Assembly (NCBI GenBank): GCA_948567375.1
Contig: OX419755.1
Span: 34,911,001 to 34,975,000, forward strand
DNA: 64,000 nucleotides
DNA from: Lunularia cruciata
Taxonomy: Eukaryota > Streptophyta > Marchantiopsida > Lunulariales > Lunulariaceae
Direction of reading: 5' to 3'
Positions 14,141-27,058 of the stretch are shown here, piece by piece. Made by a program: the position numbers and the translations under genes. The notes beneath the pieces were generated by a model. That model did no database searches and had not been told where the DNA came from. It was given only the letters and a program-made list of their open reading frames with translations. How positions within the stretch are numbered: the stretch's first letter is position 1; each line of letters starts with the position of its first letter.

Positions 14141-14699
14141 ATACAATTAATCAATAGCATAAAGTGTACCTAAGAATTGGGCCATCAAACCATCAAGTTA
14201 AAATTCCAATAACAAATACAAAAAACACTTCATATTCAAATACACCATCTTCTGATTAGTAGGAATTAAATTTATAAGAAGAAGCTTTAGGTGTGAATAC
14301 AAGCATGGAAGAAGAGACCTCAACACATGAATATGAATTTGAATCCTATTCAGATATGTATCCTTTATTTTCCATGGATTTTGTGCCCAAGTTAGAGGTT
14401 TTGAAGGACCTTAATAAATCACCATTGATATTTGAGGAAATAGAGTAAAATATCTCCCTCAAATATGGTCTTAAATTTACTGAAGGTGAGAAGATAATTT
14501 TGAGGAGATTTTTTCAAGTTCATCCATATGTTTACTTTCAATTACAAGGATCTCAAGGAATTCATCTTGGAGGACACCAATATAGGTGGAGTGACATGCA
14601 AGACCTGTTTGCCAAAAGCAATGCTGCACTAGGCCTCTAACCGTTTTGGTTGTGAAGGTCAAAATTGATAAGCTCAAGGAGGTTGTGTTTATCTTTGAG

Positions 14700-15110
14700 G
14701 TGGAGGATTTGAAATGGATGTTTCCAATTGTGATTTAGAAGAAGAAGGGAAAAATTTGACTATATGTTGACTACAAGAAGCTCAACATTGTTACTAAGAA
14801 GGACTAGTATCCCTTGCATTCATGAATAAATCCTGGAGGAAGTTGCTGATCATGGGGTGCAATTTTGGAGATGGTTATAGTGGCTATAGCCAAAGCTTCA
14901 AAAACTCACCATATTCACCATACCTTAAGAGACTTACACTATCAAGGTCATGCTTTTCATGTTTTGTAATGCTCTAGCCATATTTCAACAGATCATGAAC
15001 AAGGTGTTTGAACCTTTTATTAAGAAATTTGTGAGATATTTTATTGATAAAGTTTGCGTCTATTGGAGCAAAGGAGTAGCATTTTCAGCTCTCAATCAAG
15101 GTCTTGCAAT
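14700..15110 (+). pseudogene. Gypsy reverse transcriptase remnant
   Basis: About 14725-14815 encodes 'PIVI*KKKGKI' and 'VDYKKLNIVTKKD', the palm motif usually written DYRKLN.VT. Near 15028-15070 'FVRYFIDKVCVYWS' matches the catalytic [FY]xDD segment, with DK replacing DD. In-frame stops and the lost aspartate show it is non-functional. Confidence 0.65.
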
Positions 15111-15439
15111 GCTTGGATAAGGCAAATGCATCATTCAACCTAGAGGAATGCATCTTTGGTTATGAAGAGGTCTCATTTTGGAGCATATTACTTCCAAGGA
15201 TGAAATTGTAGTAGATCCTTTCAAGGTGAAGAAAATCTCAAAGCTTCCATTCCTTTCAAGTTTGACAAAGTTACACCAATTCTTTTGCAATGGTTGGGTA
15301 CTATAGGAGGTTCATCTTCTCATTTTCCAACAAGGCTTATGGATTGATCATTTTTATGAAGAATGGTGTAGAATACATGGTTATTTTGAAGGACAAGTAG
15401 GCTCTTAAAGCTTTTTATGAGCTAAATCAATCACTTGTT

Positions 15440-16014
15440 ATGGCTCCAATTCTTGCTAAACTTGATTGGAGTAAGACTTCCATCCTTTACACTAATGCTT
15501 CCAATGTAGCTATAAGATGCACTCTTTGTCAATTAGACCAAGATAAACATAATCATCCAATATCTTATGCTAGTAGACAAATGGTCTTAGTAGAGAGAAA
15601 TAATTCAGTCATAGGAAAGTACGGTTTGTAGTGATTTTGGGTCTCAAGAAGTTCCAACACTACTTGATTGGAGAGAAAGCCACCATTGCCACATATCATA
15701 AACCTTTAAAATACACCTTTAGCAAGCCTAATGTGGATAGAAGGTTAGCAAAGTGGATGATACTCTTATTTCATTATGACTACACCATTGAAGATAGACT
15801 ATGGAAGAAATACACAAATGTTGATTTGTTATATAGGAGCTATGATCATGATGGAGTTGAGCCAATAGATGATTCTTTATTAGATGAGAAGCTTATGACC
15901 ATCTCAGTTACTCAAGAGGTTTGGAGTACATGGAGATTATGGACTTTGTTACAAGAGGTAAGTATCCAAATGGGATGCATGTTGGGAAAGGAGGGTCATT
16001 GCAATAAGATCTAG
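15440..16014 (+). pseudogene. Gypsy RNase H remnant
   Basis: Two adjoining open frames (15440-15631 and 15631-16014) encode 'WSKTSILYTNASNVAIRC', 'HPISYASRQM' and 'LIGEKATIATYHKPLKY'. These match the RT-connection/RNase H segment of plant gypsy elements (typically LYTDASN.AIG...PI.YASR). The first catalytic Asp is Asn here (YTNAS). A frameshift at about 15630 separates the two parts. Confidence 0.75.
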
Positions 16015-16119
16015 ACCTCACACAATGGTGGAGGAGCAAATGGTCTACTTCAAAGAGCAATAGGTAAGGGTACATCTATCCTACTCATGAAGGATTTTCA
16101 TGGTAGTTTGCATGGATGT

Positions 16120-16889
16120 CATTTTTCAAGGAAGGTGACCACTTTCAAGATTTCTAGATGCAAAATACTATTAGGAGATTTGAATGATTATTGCAAAACT
16201 TGTGATATTTTTTCAAGCTTTTACTAAAAATTTTGCTTCTACTCTACCTTATAGATCAATTCCATTGCTTTGATATTTTTAGAGGTGAAGTATTGACTTT
16301 TCAAGTCCTCTAAGTAGAAACTCCAAGAAGTAATCAATATATTGTGGTAATTATTGATTTCCTTACCAAGTGGGCTGAATCTAGACCATTTAGAGATAAG
16401 AATGGAGATAAAGTTGGTAGATTTTGTTATGAATTCATTATCACTAGGTTTGGTTACTCTTTGGAGCTAGTTTTGGATAAAGTAGAGTTTACAAGAAGCA
16501 TCATTGCAACCATGTTACAACATTTCTCTATCATACAAAGAGTTATTCCATCTTATAAGCTAAAGTCCAATGGTTTGTTAGAGAGATCAAATCAAACCTT
16601 TTGCATGAGGTTTGCCAAAGATGTAGAAATGGAGTGGACTAAACATCATTGGGACAAGAAAATTCATACAATATTTTGGGATTATAGGACAACCATGAAG
16701 ATATCCACTATGTATTCTCTATTTCATTTGGTATATGATATTAAATCTACTTTACTTATTCACTTTGATCTTCCTACCTTCCAAAACATACATAAGAAAT
16801 TTAAAAAGGCACAAGGAAGTGATGTAGAGAAGTCAAGGAAGAATCAACTCATTGAATTAGAGGAAACAATAGCAGTTGCTCTGGTTTGA
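16120..16889 (+). pseudogene. Gypsy integrase remnant
   Basis: Around 16110-16210 an HHCC-like stretch ends 'DYCKTCDIF'. The frame 16344-16889 holds the catalytic core: 'VIIDFLTKWAES' (first Asp), 'LVLDKVEFT' (second Asp) and 'NGLLERSNQTF' (the Glu). The core frame is open for 181 codons but has no start or upstream continuity. Confidence 0.75.
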
Positions 16890-17193
16890 GTGGAGCAAGC
16901 ACAAAGGAAACAAAAGGAGAGCTATGACAAGAGGTAAGGCAAGAAGAAGGTAGAGCTATTCAAGGAAAGTGACTGAATAATGTTTGTTTATTCCACTTGA
17001 TTCAAGAGGGTACAAGAGAAGTTCTTGCCTAAGTATTTTGGACCTTTGATAGTGGAGAAGATGTGAGACAATTGCACTTATGAACTCAAGGAATTGAGAG
17101 GAAGACACTTGGATAAGATTAACCATGATAAGTTGAAGTTGTATCATATAAGATAAAGAAACCTTCACTTTAAAATCTTAGTCCAAGGGTAAA

Positions 17194-17620
17194 TGTAACA
17201 CCCACTCATGCCTATTTTCTCTATGGTCATATTAAGTTTGGTATTGCAAGTTATTTGGTGTGGTTTAGTCCAAGGATAGCTCATGTGAAGGAATCCTTGA
17301 CGTAGTTATCAGGTCAATATAAGACCATATGCTTAGAGGATTATTCCCATGAGTTTGGATATTCCCTTAGACTTTTGAATTTTTGCCTAATACCATGAGT
17401 TGCTCTAGTAATTGGTCATTTTAATGTACAATTATTTCACAAGTATATAAACTAAAGGTGGAAAGTACTCATCATCTTGTCATTTGTAATTATCTCTCTC
17501 TTATTGAGTACTCTAGTGAGTAATGGCTCGAGTCTTAGAGGTGCCTTGAAGTTCTAGCATTGGAAGAGTGTGATATAGTTTGGTTTTTTTCCTTCTTAGT
17601 CAATAATGTGCTATCTTTAT
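17194..17620 (+). repeat. Possible 3' LTR of the gypsy remnant
   Basis: Just after the integrase tail and a short purine run, the sequence TGTAACACCCACTCATGCC begins, a common plant LTR opening. A TATAAACTAAA motif lies about 250 bp inside. The right end and a partner LTR were not found, so this rests on position and the terminal motif only. Confidence 0.35.
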
Positions 17621-20600
17621 AGCCATAAGAGGTTTACCTTGAGTAAGACATGCCAGCTCATAGGAATAATCTCCCTATGTACAAGAAACTATATCTCAAA
17701 GTTTGTGACTACACCTCAATGGTGCAAAGTCTACATTGCAAGATAGATGCAAAAGCTAGATCAAATGTTATGAGTTTAAAATTCTTTCACATGTAAAAGG
17801 AAGAACAAGTGCATGTTGAGTAAGGGATTTCTTTGGAAGATTTCAAAGCACTAAAAACCAAAAATATTGGGAAGAAAAGACCACAATGGTGAAAGAGAAG
17901 AAAAATTAGGAGTTAGTGGAAGCTCTATCAATGTCACATATGTCAATGGCCCAAGAGAAGCTAGAAGTTAGTGCAAAGATCTCTTTGTTAGAAACCAAGT
18001 CACAAGAGGCAACTTGAAAGTGTAGCCTTAAGTAGGAAAGAAAGACCTAGTACAAAGCATCCTTTATGGCATACTAAAGCAAGACAATTTTGTAGCCAAA
18101 AGAGCATCAAAAGGAAATCACAGTGCATCCAAAGGGAAAGGTGCAACTAAAGGAGTACCTAACATGACTTTCTAAGGAGCTATAACAATTTAGAGAGGGA
18201 TAGATGATTGCTAAGAAGACACTTGCCAATGTAGAGAGATAAGGCATTTATGGGCCATTGTAAGGACTTGTTGGGGAAGTAAAGGTGCAACGATCATGAA
18301 TGACATGGTTAAGAGAAGAAAGCAAAACATAGTTTGTTGTGTTTGTAAGGTGATGATGCATATATTTTAGATGTGTAGATTTTTGTGTTAGATTAGAAAG
18401 TAAATTTGTAGAACTTAGGGAAAATTTGATATTACCATTGCTCAAAGTTAGACAATGCTTTGATGTAGTGGTAGATTACCTTGAACCAAAAGAGTTAGTT
18501 GAGCAAGAAGTTAGAGGAGTTAATGTTGTTATCCCATTAGAGTAGATGAATATTAATGATAGTTAGTAGTTATCTTTGGGCCTATCCTAGGTCATGGCAT
18601 TAGATCAATTTTGGCAGTTTTTTCAACTTCTGCATCACTCAGCTATATGAGCTTGCAAACACAAAGTGCTAAGTGTATAGTCTTCACAAGGCAATAAGTG
18701 AAAGATTTCTTCTCTTTTTCATTTCTCAATCCTTGTGCAAAGTGACCAATCTTTAGACCTTGGTGTTCATCTTTTCTAGTGTCATCTTCTCCCTTGTCTG
18801 TTTGATCCTTGGTTGAATTGTTGATGGATGATATTGATATCTTGATGGGATGTGTTAGCTCATATTATTGACACCTAAATGTTTGCTTGAATGTTTGGAT
18901 TATAACCTTTGCAATGAAATCAGTTCAACCCAAAGAGGACAACTTTTGATTGGGGACAGGTACAATGTATCTTCACAATAGCAATTGACAAAGACTTTGG
19001 AGTATTTGTTCCCTCCAAGTGGGCCAAAAGTAAATATTTGGAGTAGCTCAAAGGGTGTTTACACCTTTGAATTGACATCTCACTTTCAAGATTTCTTCTA
19101 CATATTCTACATGTGATAGAGATTTTTGCTTATCTCTTTGCATAATGCTTTCTTGGTGCTTTTGCTCTCTTCTGGGTATGGTTTCTACCAAACAGGATAA
19201 AGATGTAACAATCATGGACTAATTAGTGAGGCTTCCTTTGCATTTGACTTTTTTTTAAATGTATCTTCATGTAAATAACCCCATACTAACTGAAATATTG
19301 CAAGTTTATGTTTATTAGGTTATTACATTTTTATGTATGTGTTATGCAAAATTTGAATATTTTTTTATTCAAAAAATACTATAAATATTGTGGATTTATA
19401 TTATATATTATATGCATAGCTTAAACTATGTAGGAGTATGTGTATAGTGCAATGACATTATACAAAGAATCTATTTTATTCTTATCATTCAATAATACTA
19501 TGAAAGTTAAATTAACAAATCCATCATATTTGAGTGTTAGATTTGGTTTTTGGTTAAAATTGAGTATTTCCTTAAAAGGCACTTATAGCAATCTTTGAAG
19601 TATAGTGCCTAAACCCGTACAGTTGTTTTAAGAAGCAGGAATAATAATTTAGTTCTTGCTCGTTGTGAGTGACCATTGAAATCTGTTTAACTCAAAGGTT
19701 CTTTTACATTTTATATACTAAAATGTGTAATGATCTCTATTACAATCAACCACGTTTCTTAGGTTTTTCAATTGATTTCATCGGGAAAGGTCTCAAATGA
19801 AAGATATGACGCTATATGGTTTTGTTTCTTTATTCCACTATAATAACTCTTACTTATGCTACACCCTAAACCAAACTCTAGGTTACAATCAAGTTTAGTA
19901 AAGTTTGTTATAATCAAGTTATAAGAACATACATCTTACCCTAAACCTAGGAGGACTTCCTTGACACTTTCACTTAGTAGAAGCTTAAAGCAGAACAAAC
20001 CCGAAGGTACTTGAAATTAAGTTTAAACAAATAGATTTTAATATTTCAACTAAGGATTGACTTGGGAAAAGTCTCCAAGTAATCAAAAACAACATGTATT
20101 ACTTGGGAAGAGGCCGAATTGTCTTAAACCAATCAAAGACAATTTGTGTTACTTTGATCTTTTAATGGATATGAGTACTCTATGATTATAATTAGTTAAG
20201 TATTAAGCTTTTTCCAGAGTCAACAATTCTAATTGAAAATATTTTTTTAATAACCTATAACATAATTTTATTTCATATTACCATTATAAAATAAGATAGA
20301 CTTTATATTATGGCTACACTGCAAGGTTTAATAGGTGGAAGACAAATTTGTCCAAAAATCAGAGTATGAAATTCTAATAAATTAAATAATTTGATAACTT
20401 CATAATCTAAAATAAATTTATAAATTTATAAATTTATCTATCATTGAAAAACCTGTTATATATGTAGACATTCAAGATTAAATATCGACCGTTCATGTTT
20501 CCCCAAGCAAAAAAATGATCTTCTCATATTTTGTAATGGAGAATACACAAGCGTCTAAAAGCTTAGAATAAAATATGTTTTTTAAATAGGAGAGATGACT
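17621..20600. other. AT-rich gene-free stretch
   Basis: No open frame above about 65 codons, no splice-supported exon and no LTR termini were noticed. It resembles the 1-10 kb block and ends where composition shifts toward the genic region. Confidence 0.45.
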
Positions 20601-21723
20601 GCAGTCAAGGTGCAAAAGGATCTGCTAAAGGTAAGGTAGTCTAAGCAAAGCCGTTGAAGTACAAATAATAGCACAAATATTTATATAGAGCTTTTTATAG
20701 TGAATTGATCCGGTTGAATCAAATCAATGTTAATTTTGTTGTAACATATATAAAATACAGATAGTCATTGCTTAAATATAAAAGATTCAACTTAAATTTG
20801 AACTCGGCCCTTCTGACGGTAATTTACAAGGATTGTTGAATATTCTGAAGCTATTGAAGTTATTCATCCAACTTCAATGAACTTCTTGGAACTCTTAATC
20901 TACCCTTAATGAGATATTTAGATTTTGATATGGTTAAGAGTTCATGGACTATACTTTTTAAAGCATACATCCAAACTTTGAATGTGTTATTTCTTTCTAT
21001 TTCTCCAAAAGAACTTAAAATCAATGTATGATCGATTGACCGAATTACAATCAATCATGAAGACGAAAGTATATAATATCATATGGTACGTTCGAATCCC
21101 TTTAGATTCGAACTGAATATATCCTTTGAAGTGAAGGAGTCCTGAGTGACCCTTAAATGTTAGTAAGGTCAACACTTTCGTAGTCTGACGGTCATCGCTA
21201 CTTATCTAACGGTTTGCAAGAAGACCATGGTGATGGCGGGGTTTGTATGCAACTCTACGTACGTACATGTCAACTGACAGACCGCGCCTCCCTTGTCAAT
21301 ACAATATAATCTAGCTGTACATGATGTGGCGGGGTTGCAGAAGCCAAGTCGCAAACATCTGTCTGCAGCTCCGGGATCATTTTGTGTGCGTGACAGCGGA
21401 ATTTCGCTCTCAAGCTCACCTGTGCTTCTCACGCCAGCTCGATGTATCTCAATTGCGTGAGGCTAGCATCATTCGTTAAATCCATAGTCCGTTTCTTGAG
21501 ATACGTTATTGAAGAAGTCCTGTGAGCAAAACTACGTGATTTGGTAGTTGTGAATGCAGCGTCAGGGAGTTGTATTTCTGCCTTACTGTACCATCTACCC
21601 TTGCGATTGGTGTGTATCTGATAACTTGCTCTCATCCTGTCTGGTCGTTCGTTCTGATCGTGAAGTCGTTAAATAATAGTTCAGCCTGCGTATACTTTCT
21701 GCTGCTGCTGCTGCTGATTACCA
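20601..21723. other. Upstream region of the AXS gene
   Basis: No coding sequence is supported. From about 21150 the DNA is less AT-rich, suggesting promoter and 5' leader of the gene starting at 21724. I could not fix a transcription start. The frames of 60-76 codons here carry no motifs. Confidence 0.4.
21699..21718 (+). repeat. Short CTG-type triplet repeat before the AXS start codon
   Basis: Five perfect CTG triplets plus flanking partial units (TCTGCTGCTGCTGCTGCTGA) end five bases before the ATG at 21724, so the repeat would be in the 5' untranslated leader. Confidence 0.75.
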
Positions 21724-24700
21724 ATGGCGCCGAGGGTGGACCTTGAAGGGAGGTGCATAAAGCCCCTCAAGATATGCATCATAGGCGCAGGAGGTTTTAT
21801 AGGATCTCATTTGTGTGAAAGACTGATGTGGGAAACTGAACATAGCGTTCTTGCAATTGATATCTATTGCGACAAAATTCAACACCTTCTTGTACCGGGG
21901 GAAGTTTGGAGTGATCGCATTGAGTTCTTTATGATCAATATCAAGCATGATTCTCGTCCTGAAGGATTGATCAGGTTATCGGATGTGGTTAGTAGATCTA
22001 TCGCTGGCATTTTTCAGATTGAAGTCTTGTTATTAATATCAAGCATCATGATTCTCGTGCTGAAGGATTGATTAAGCTTTTCGACGTGAGTTATATATTT
22101 ATGATGGGTTTAGTGTACGATGATGTGCTACAAGTTGAGATTTCAGTTGAGATTCTTGAGTAAGAACAGTGTAGTTGATTTCTAGACATTATGAAGTCCT
22201 ACATGCATATACATTGGAAGTGGAAAGGTGTTTCGTGTTTCTACTGTAGGTACGGTCTATAATACTCACGTCACGGGTGATCTAGTTCTGATTCTACTAT
22301 TACGGACTTCAAGACTTTGTGTATAGTTTACTTACAGGCAATTTCATTTGTATATCCTGACTTTTGTAAGTCCGCTTAAATCGGACTAGCAGGTGATCAA
22401 TTTGGCTGCCATCTGCACACCCGCGGACTACAACACCCGCCCGTTAGACACTATCTATAGCAACTTCATAGACGCTTTACCGGTGGTGAGGAATTGCAAT
22501 GGCTCAGTTCATCACTCAATCGTAAAAACTCTTTGCTGTCATTATGTCACATATACTCTAATCTTTCAGAAATTTCTGGCGTGAGGCATACTTTGCTTAG
22601 CCCATTCATTCGTGTTGCGTCAGGTCCGATACTGTACAGATTACAAAAAGCGCCTGATACATTTCTCAACTTGCGAAGTTTACGGAAAGACTATAGGAAG
22701 TTTTCTTCCAAAAGATGATCCTCTTCGCCAGGTAAGATGAGATTTCAAACCATATCTCCATATTTGTTAATCGTTGATAATAATCGAAATAAGAATCTAT
22801 CATCATAAGAAGTTACAACGGTATCGAGTCTCTCAAAGGGATCATCGATGACATTGAACACGGGTACTATCAATGCCTATTGGACTTCAAAACTCTAGCG
22901 GTCATCCGTTACAGACTTAGCCTCTGGCGTTACCATCCTAAGATGGAGTTTCATACAAGGGGAGGTCAACATTGATGAACGGCTAACTACATAAAACGTC
23001 CATAACGGTCCTAAGTACGCCTTGGCATATGGCATTACGGACTATAAGTGCTTACATTTTCTCATGAGTAGACCTTGATTTTGCAAGCGTCGTGATATAC
23101 GCACCGTTTGTCGAACTGAAACGAGTACTGCTCGTATCTTAATGTCCTCAGAATCTGCTTGATTTCCGTTACTCGCAGGAGCCATCATTTTATGTACTGA
23201 AAGAAGAGGAGTCTCCATGTATCTTTGGTGCAATCAACAAACAACGGTGGTCATATGCTTGCGCGAAACAGCTCATTGAGCGACTTGTTTACGGTGGGGA
23301 CTTAGCTATTGCCAGTACCCTTGTCCAAATCTCACGCCATGTAGTTTCAGATTGATATTGTGATTAAAACTCATAAAGCACGAAACATATAGTATGATCT
23401 AGAGGACTGAAAGTTTGAGTTTTCTTGCAATTACCAGCGGAATCTGCTGAGAATGGCCTACAATTCACTATTGTAAGGCCTTTCAACTGGATTGGACCTC
23501 GTATGGATTTTATCCCTGGAGTTGATGGACCTAGTGAAGCTGTGCCAAGGGTTCTGGCATGTTTTAGCACGGTACGTGATTGACAATGTCAAACAGATGC
23601 AATATTAAGTTGATCCATACTAGATATTGCAAGCCGGAGGGGAGCTGTGCAGAATCTCCGATGCCTTAATTTTATTGCTATATCCAACTGCGAGAGAGGT
23701 GATAGTAACAGCAAAGAAGGCTGTGTTTCATGCGAAAGTCTTACAGTATACAGTTTGAACTAATATGAATATATTTCTCTATCCGTAATCCTTTACACAA
23801 CCAAATCCGGTATCCATCAGTATGAGACCAGAGCGGAAAAGGGCGAAAAAGGTGACAACGGAAGACTACGGTCAGACCGTGATATGTTGTTAGCACTACA
23901 GTGTACACCCTTACACGCAGACCGTGCTCGCATCATAATACCTCGCTCCTCGTGGTAATTCTAGCAATATATCAAGTCTGGAGGACTCAGAGTCTCTGTT
24001 CAACATAACTCTCCTTTTGTTCTTGAGATAAGGGCAGAAGTTAAAGCGTCCCCCTCTTCAGGACTTTGTATAGTTCTTCAGAAACTGGCGTTGAGGCAGT
24101 CTTTACTGCATATTTCTTTAAACTTAAATTCCAGCTTGCTCTAGACTGGACTTTCCATACTATTCGATCACTTTGTCAATCCAAGTGATCTAAGAACAAC
24201 TGCAAGTATATATGTCATAGTAACTGTTTTCTGATTTCAGGCCTTGATGAAGGGGGAACCCCTGAAGCTTGTTGACGGAGGAAATTCACAGCGCTCGTTT
24301 GTTTACATCAAGGATGCCACAGATGCAATTCTGCGAATCATCGTAAGTATGGGTGCAAATAGAGCTGTAAGTCTCAAAGCTAGTGCAAATAGAGCGGTAA
24401 GTCTCAAGCTATGTACTGGTAGTGAGGTTACAAAAAGTTCGTTGAAGCTATTATAGTTGTTTTCACCAAGCCCTTGTTTACTTGAATGCTTTCTCCTTGT
24501 GACTGCAATTGCGCAGGAGAACCCCGGCAGAGCGAATGGTCGTATCTTCAATGTCGGAAATCCTGAAAATGAAGCTACTGTGAGAGAGCTGGCAGAGCTC
24601 ATGACAGAGGTAACCAAAAGTGTTTCTTGTAGGTTGATGTTACGGCATATGTAGTCTTCATAGACTGTAAAAGCAGCTGATGCATATGTGAATTTCTTGT

Positions 24701-25355
24701 GTATGTGGTAACCACGCCACAGATCTCAGATATCCGATCGATTTTAACTACGAAGTGACGTTAGCACAGATATGGGATTCAGATGAAAAAGCACTAATTT
24801 TGTGAAGTGGAAGCATTCTTCACCCTGATTGTACCCGTATGAATGCATGTAAAAACAGGTTTTCACATGCATCCATAAATGTAGTCCTGGCTGACGATGC
24901 TTTTCGGTCAGGTTTACTGCAAGGTCAGCGGGAGATCTAAACCCCAGGTGACTACAATAGATATATCCTCGAAAGACTTTTATGGCGAAGGCTACGAGGA
25001 CAGTGACAGGCGGATTCCAGATATGACCCTTGTTAGCACCCAGCTAGGTACGTACTAATCAAATGATTTCTACTTCATTGAGCTCGCTGGTTTTATGGAT
25101 AAATTTCCTACAATTAGAGAACTGGATACCACATCATTCGTCTGTTGAAGGTGCATATGTGTGCAGGTCGTACGTACAACGCCGTACACCAGTTGATGTT
25201 GCTGCAGGCTACTGACGATGTGTGCGTATGTGTTCGCAGAGTGGGAACCCAAAACCTCTCTATATGATCTGTTGGAGTCTACGCTCACGTACCAGCATAA
25301 GACATATTCGCAGGCGATAAAGGACTCCATCTCAAAAACTATATGCAGCACATGA
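21724..25355 (+). CDS. AXS: UDP-D-apiose/UDP-D-xylose synthase, nine exons
   Basis: This NAD-dependent short-chain dehydrogenase fold enzyme converts UDP-glucuronate to UDP-apiose and UDP-xylose in the cytosol, supplying apiose for cell-wall pectin. Nine exons keep frame throughout: 21724-21987, 22393-22485, 22624-22731, 23179-23293, 23438-23571, 24241-24342, 24517-24609, 24912-25047 and 25240-25355. They give about 386 residues; Arabidopsis AXS1 is 389. Visible motifs are the nucleotide-binding GAGGFIGSHL near residue 22, AAICTPADYN and FSTCEVYG with the two family cysteines, the catalytic SYACAKQ (Tyr-x3-Lys), and FTIVRPFNWIGPR. All introns are GT-AG. The first donor (GTTAGT) is weaker than a GTGAGT copy about 100 bp downstream that belongs to a duplicated exon tail. 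One small oddity is Glu where most family members have Gly at the exon 8/9 junction. Exon boundaries are my reading, with no transcript support. Confidence 0.93.
21918..22089 (+). repeat. Tandem duplication of the AXS exon 1 tail into intron 1
   Basis: The last 70 bp of exon 1 (about 21918-21987) recur about 99 bp downstream (22017-22089) with a 3-bp insertion and several changes. The copy still spells INIKHHDSRAEGL in one frame and ends in a good donor (GACGTGAGTTAT). It also begins just after an acceptor-like TTTTTCAG. Reading into it from exon 1 meets a stop at about 22070, so it is probably a pseudo-exon. Confidence 0.8.
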
Positions 25356-27058
25356 GAATGACTAACAAGCTTCTTATCTGCAGTGGCTGACTACAACCAC
25401 ATTTCTGGCCACGAATACTATTATTGTGATCCATAGCCATTGTGTCATACACACAAATCACACAACACATACATCGATCTCATAAAGTCGTGTTTAATGT
25501 TTGCATGATTTTGGCGGATGTACTTGGGCTGTATGTTGATCCTTCTTAGGCTTAAAAGAAATACGTCACGAGATCTCATGATAACAAAACGTTTGAACTT
25601 GACATAGATATATGTAGCTGATAAGCTTTCCAAGTTAGCCCAAGTTAATCCAAGTTAGATTTATGTAGGTTAGCCTTCGACAGGTCCGAGTAAAGTACAT
25701 ACAGCAAATCGCTAGTCAACTGCAGGCAATTTAAGACGTGAATTATCCATCGCCCATGTCTGTTGCGTTTAGGTGACTCATTCATCTGCAATAGTTTGAC
25801 GGGTGGTGTGGTATTTCACGATGAATCGAAGATGAATACCAGCTGTGCCAAACTGGGCCCTTTTTCCAACAGTAGGCACCTATTACGGCTAAAACATTTC
25901 TGGTCAGGATAACAAAATTGACCAAAACAGGAAGGTCTGAAGGAACTCCCCTAGGGAATTTCTAGCAGCTTTCATATTTGGCGTTTTGCTCACCTCTGCA
26001 GGACTTATCCAACGAAATTGTAGAAGGTTCTGTAATACAGTGGGAAAAGTTGCCTGATAAGACGCGTGTAAACTTGTTCTCACTTCTATGCAGCTTTACG
26101 ATCGTACGTTTGTTCATGAATTCACGAATTTATCTAAACTGAATTCACGAAGATGAGTGTCGGTGGGAGTTTATGCCGAGATCTTGACAGTCAGCCTCAA
26201 CTAGGTATGCATGGTTTCCTTAAGAACTGCGAACTGCGCTCTTAACATTTTAGCATTCAATGAATCATCCATGTGGTGGACGACTTCTAGTCCAGGAATA
26301 TTTATTCCGCGCGAGCTTTCTAAATCTCATGACAATGCCCACGAGAATTCCAACATGCAGGTCCAGTTGTGGGTACTGTGGTTACTCTTACTGTAGCCAG
26401 TACTAGCTAGAGTTGATTTTGACATGCACCATGGCATAATTCTACACGATTTGTTGAAGTACGTCATGGTGCGTGTCAAAATTAAACTCCGAGTGGCCTA
26501 TGGAGTTTCAGGAGTTTTACATTTGAGAGGTTGGGGTTTCCTCGTACAGCTTGATAGGGGGTGTTTCCATCTTCTGCTATGCGCACCGGTCATTTGAACG
26601 GTTCAGAAAATATCACTTAGTGAACCCAACGACGAGAGTATGACTTTGAAGAGATGCAAATACTATCTAGGGCATATGAAGATACGTCATACTAATTTCG
26701 AATGGAACAGAAGAGAGAATGATTCAAAAGAGACGCAAATACTACCTAGGACATCTGAAATCACATCTTGTGCTCTAATTTTGATCGCGAGGAAAACATA
26801 AATTGGTACGTCCGTAAAGTCCGTCACTCGGCATTGCAGTTGTCCAGTCTCTAGTCTCTGAAAACTGTGGTAGGAAATAAAACTGACAAGTAATTTTTCC
26901 GACCTCGATAAAGCCTCTCCAAGCAAGTATGGGCCCACTAGTATGAGCTTGGTTATTGGTGCGGCAATTCCCAAAAAACGTTAAACTTATCCGTAAACTG
27001 TAACCAGCTTGACCATATGTTGTTGACATGAATGTTGAACTAGTAGTATTACAGTAAA
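25356..27058. other. Intergenic region between the convergent AXS and MECR genes
   Basis: It would hold both 3' untranslated regions. Open frames here (such as 26687-26974 and 26775-27029 on the minus strand) match no family and overlap one another. No TE end, tRNA or tandem repeat was noticed. Confidence 0.5.

Larger units (their letters stand above)
13590..17193 (+). mobile_element. Decayed Ty3/gypsy retrotransposon pol
   Basis: Fragments of protease, reverse transcriptase, RNase H and integrase occur in this order on the plus strand, which is the Ty3/gypsy order (integrase last). All are separated by stops and frameshifts, so the copy is dead. No matching 5' LTR was found upstream; a possible 3' LTR starts at 17194. 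Base composition matches the AT-rich surroundings, consistent with an old insertion. Confidence 0.75.

Noticed and set aside
13590-17193. A functional Ty3/gypsy element
   Set aside because: Stops, frameshifts, loss of the RT DD pair and no confirmed LTR pair.
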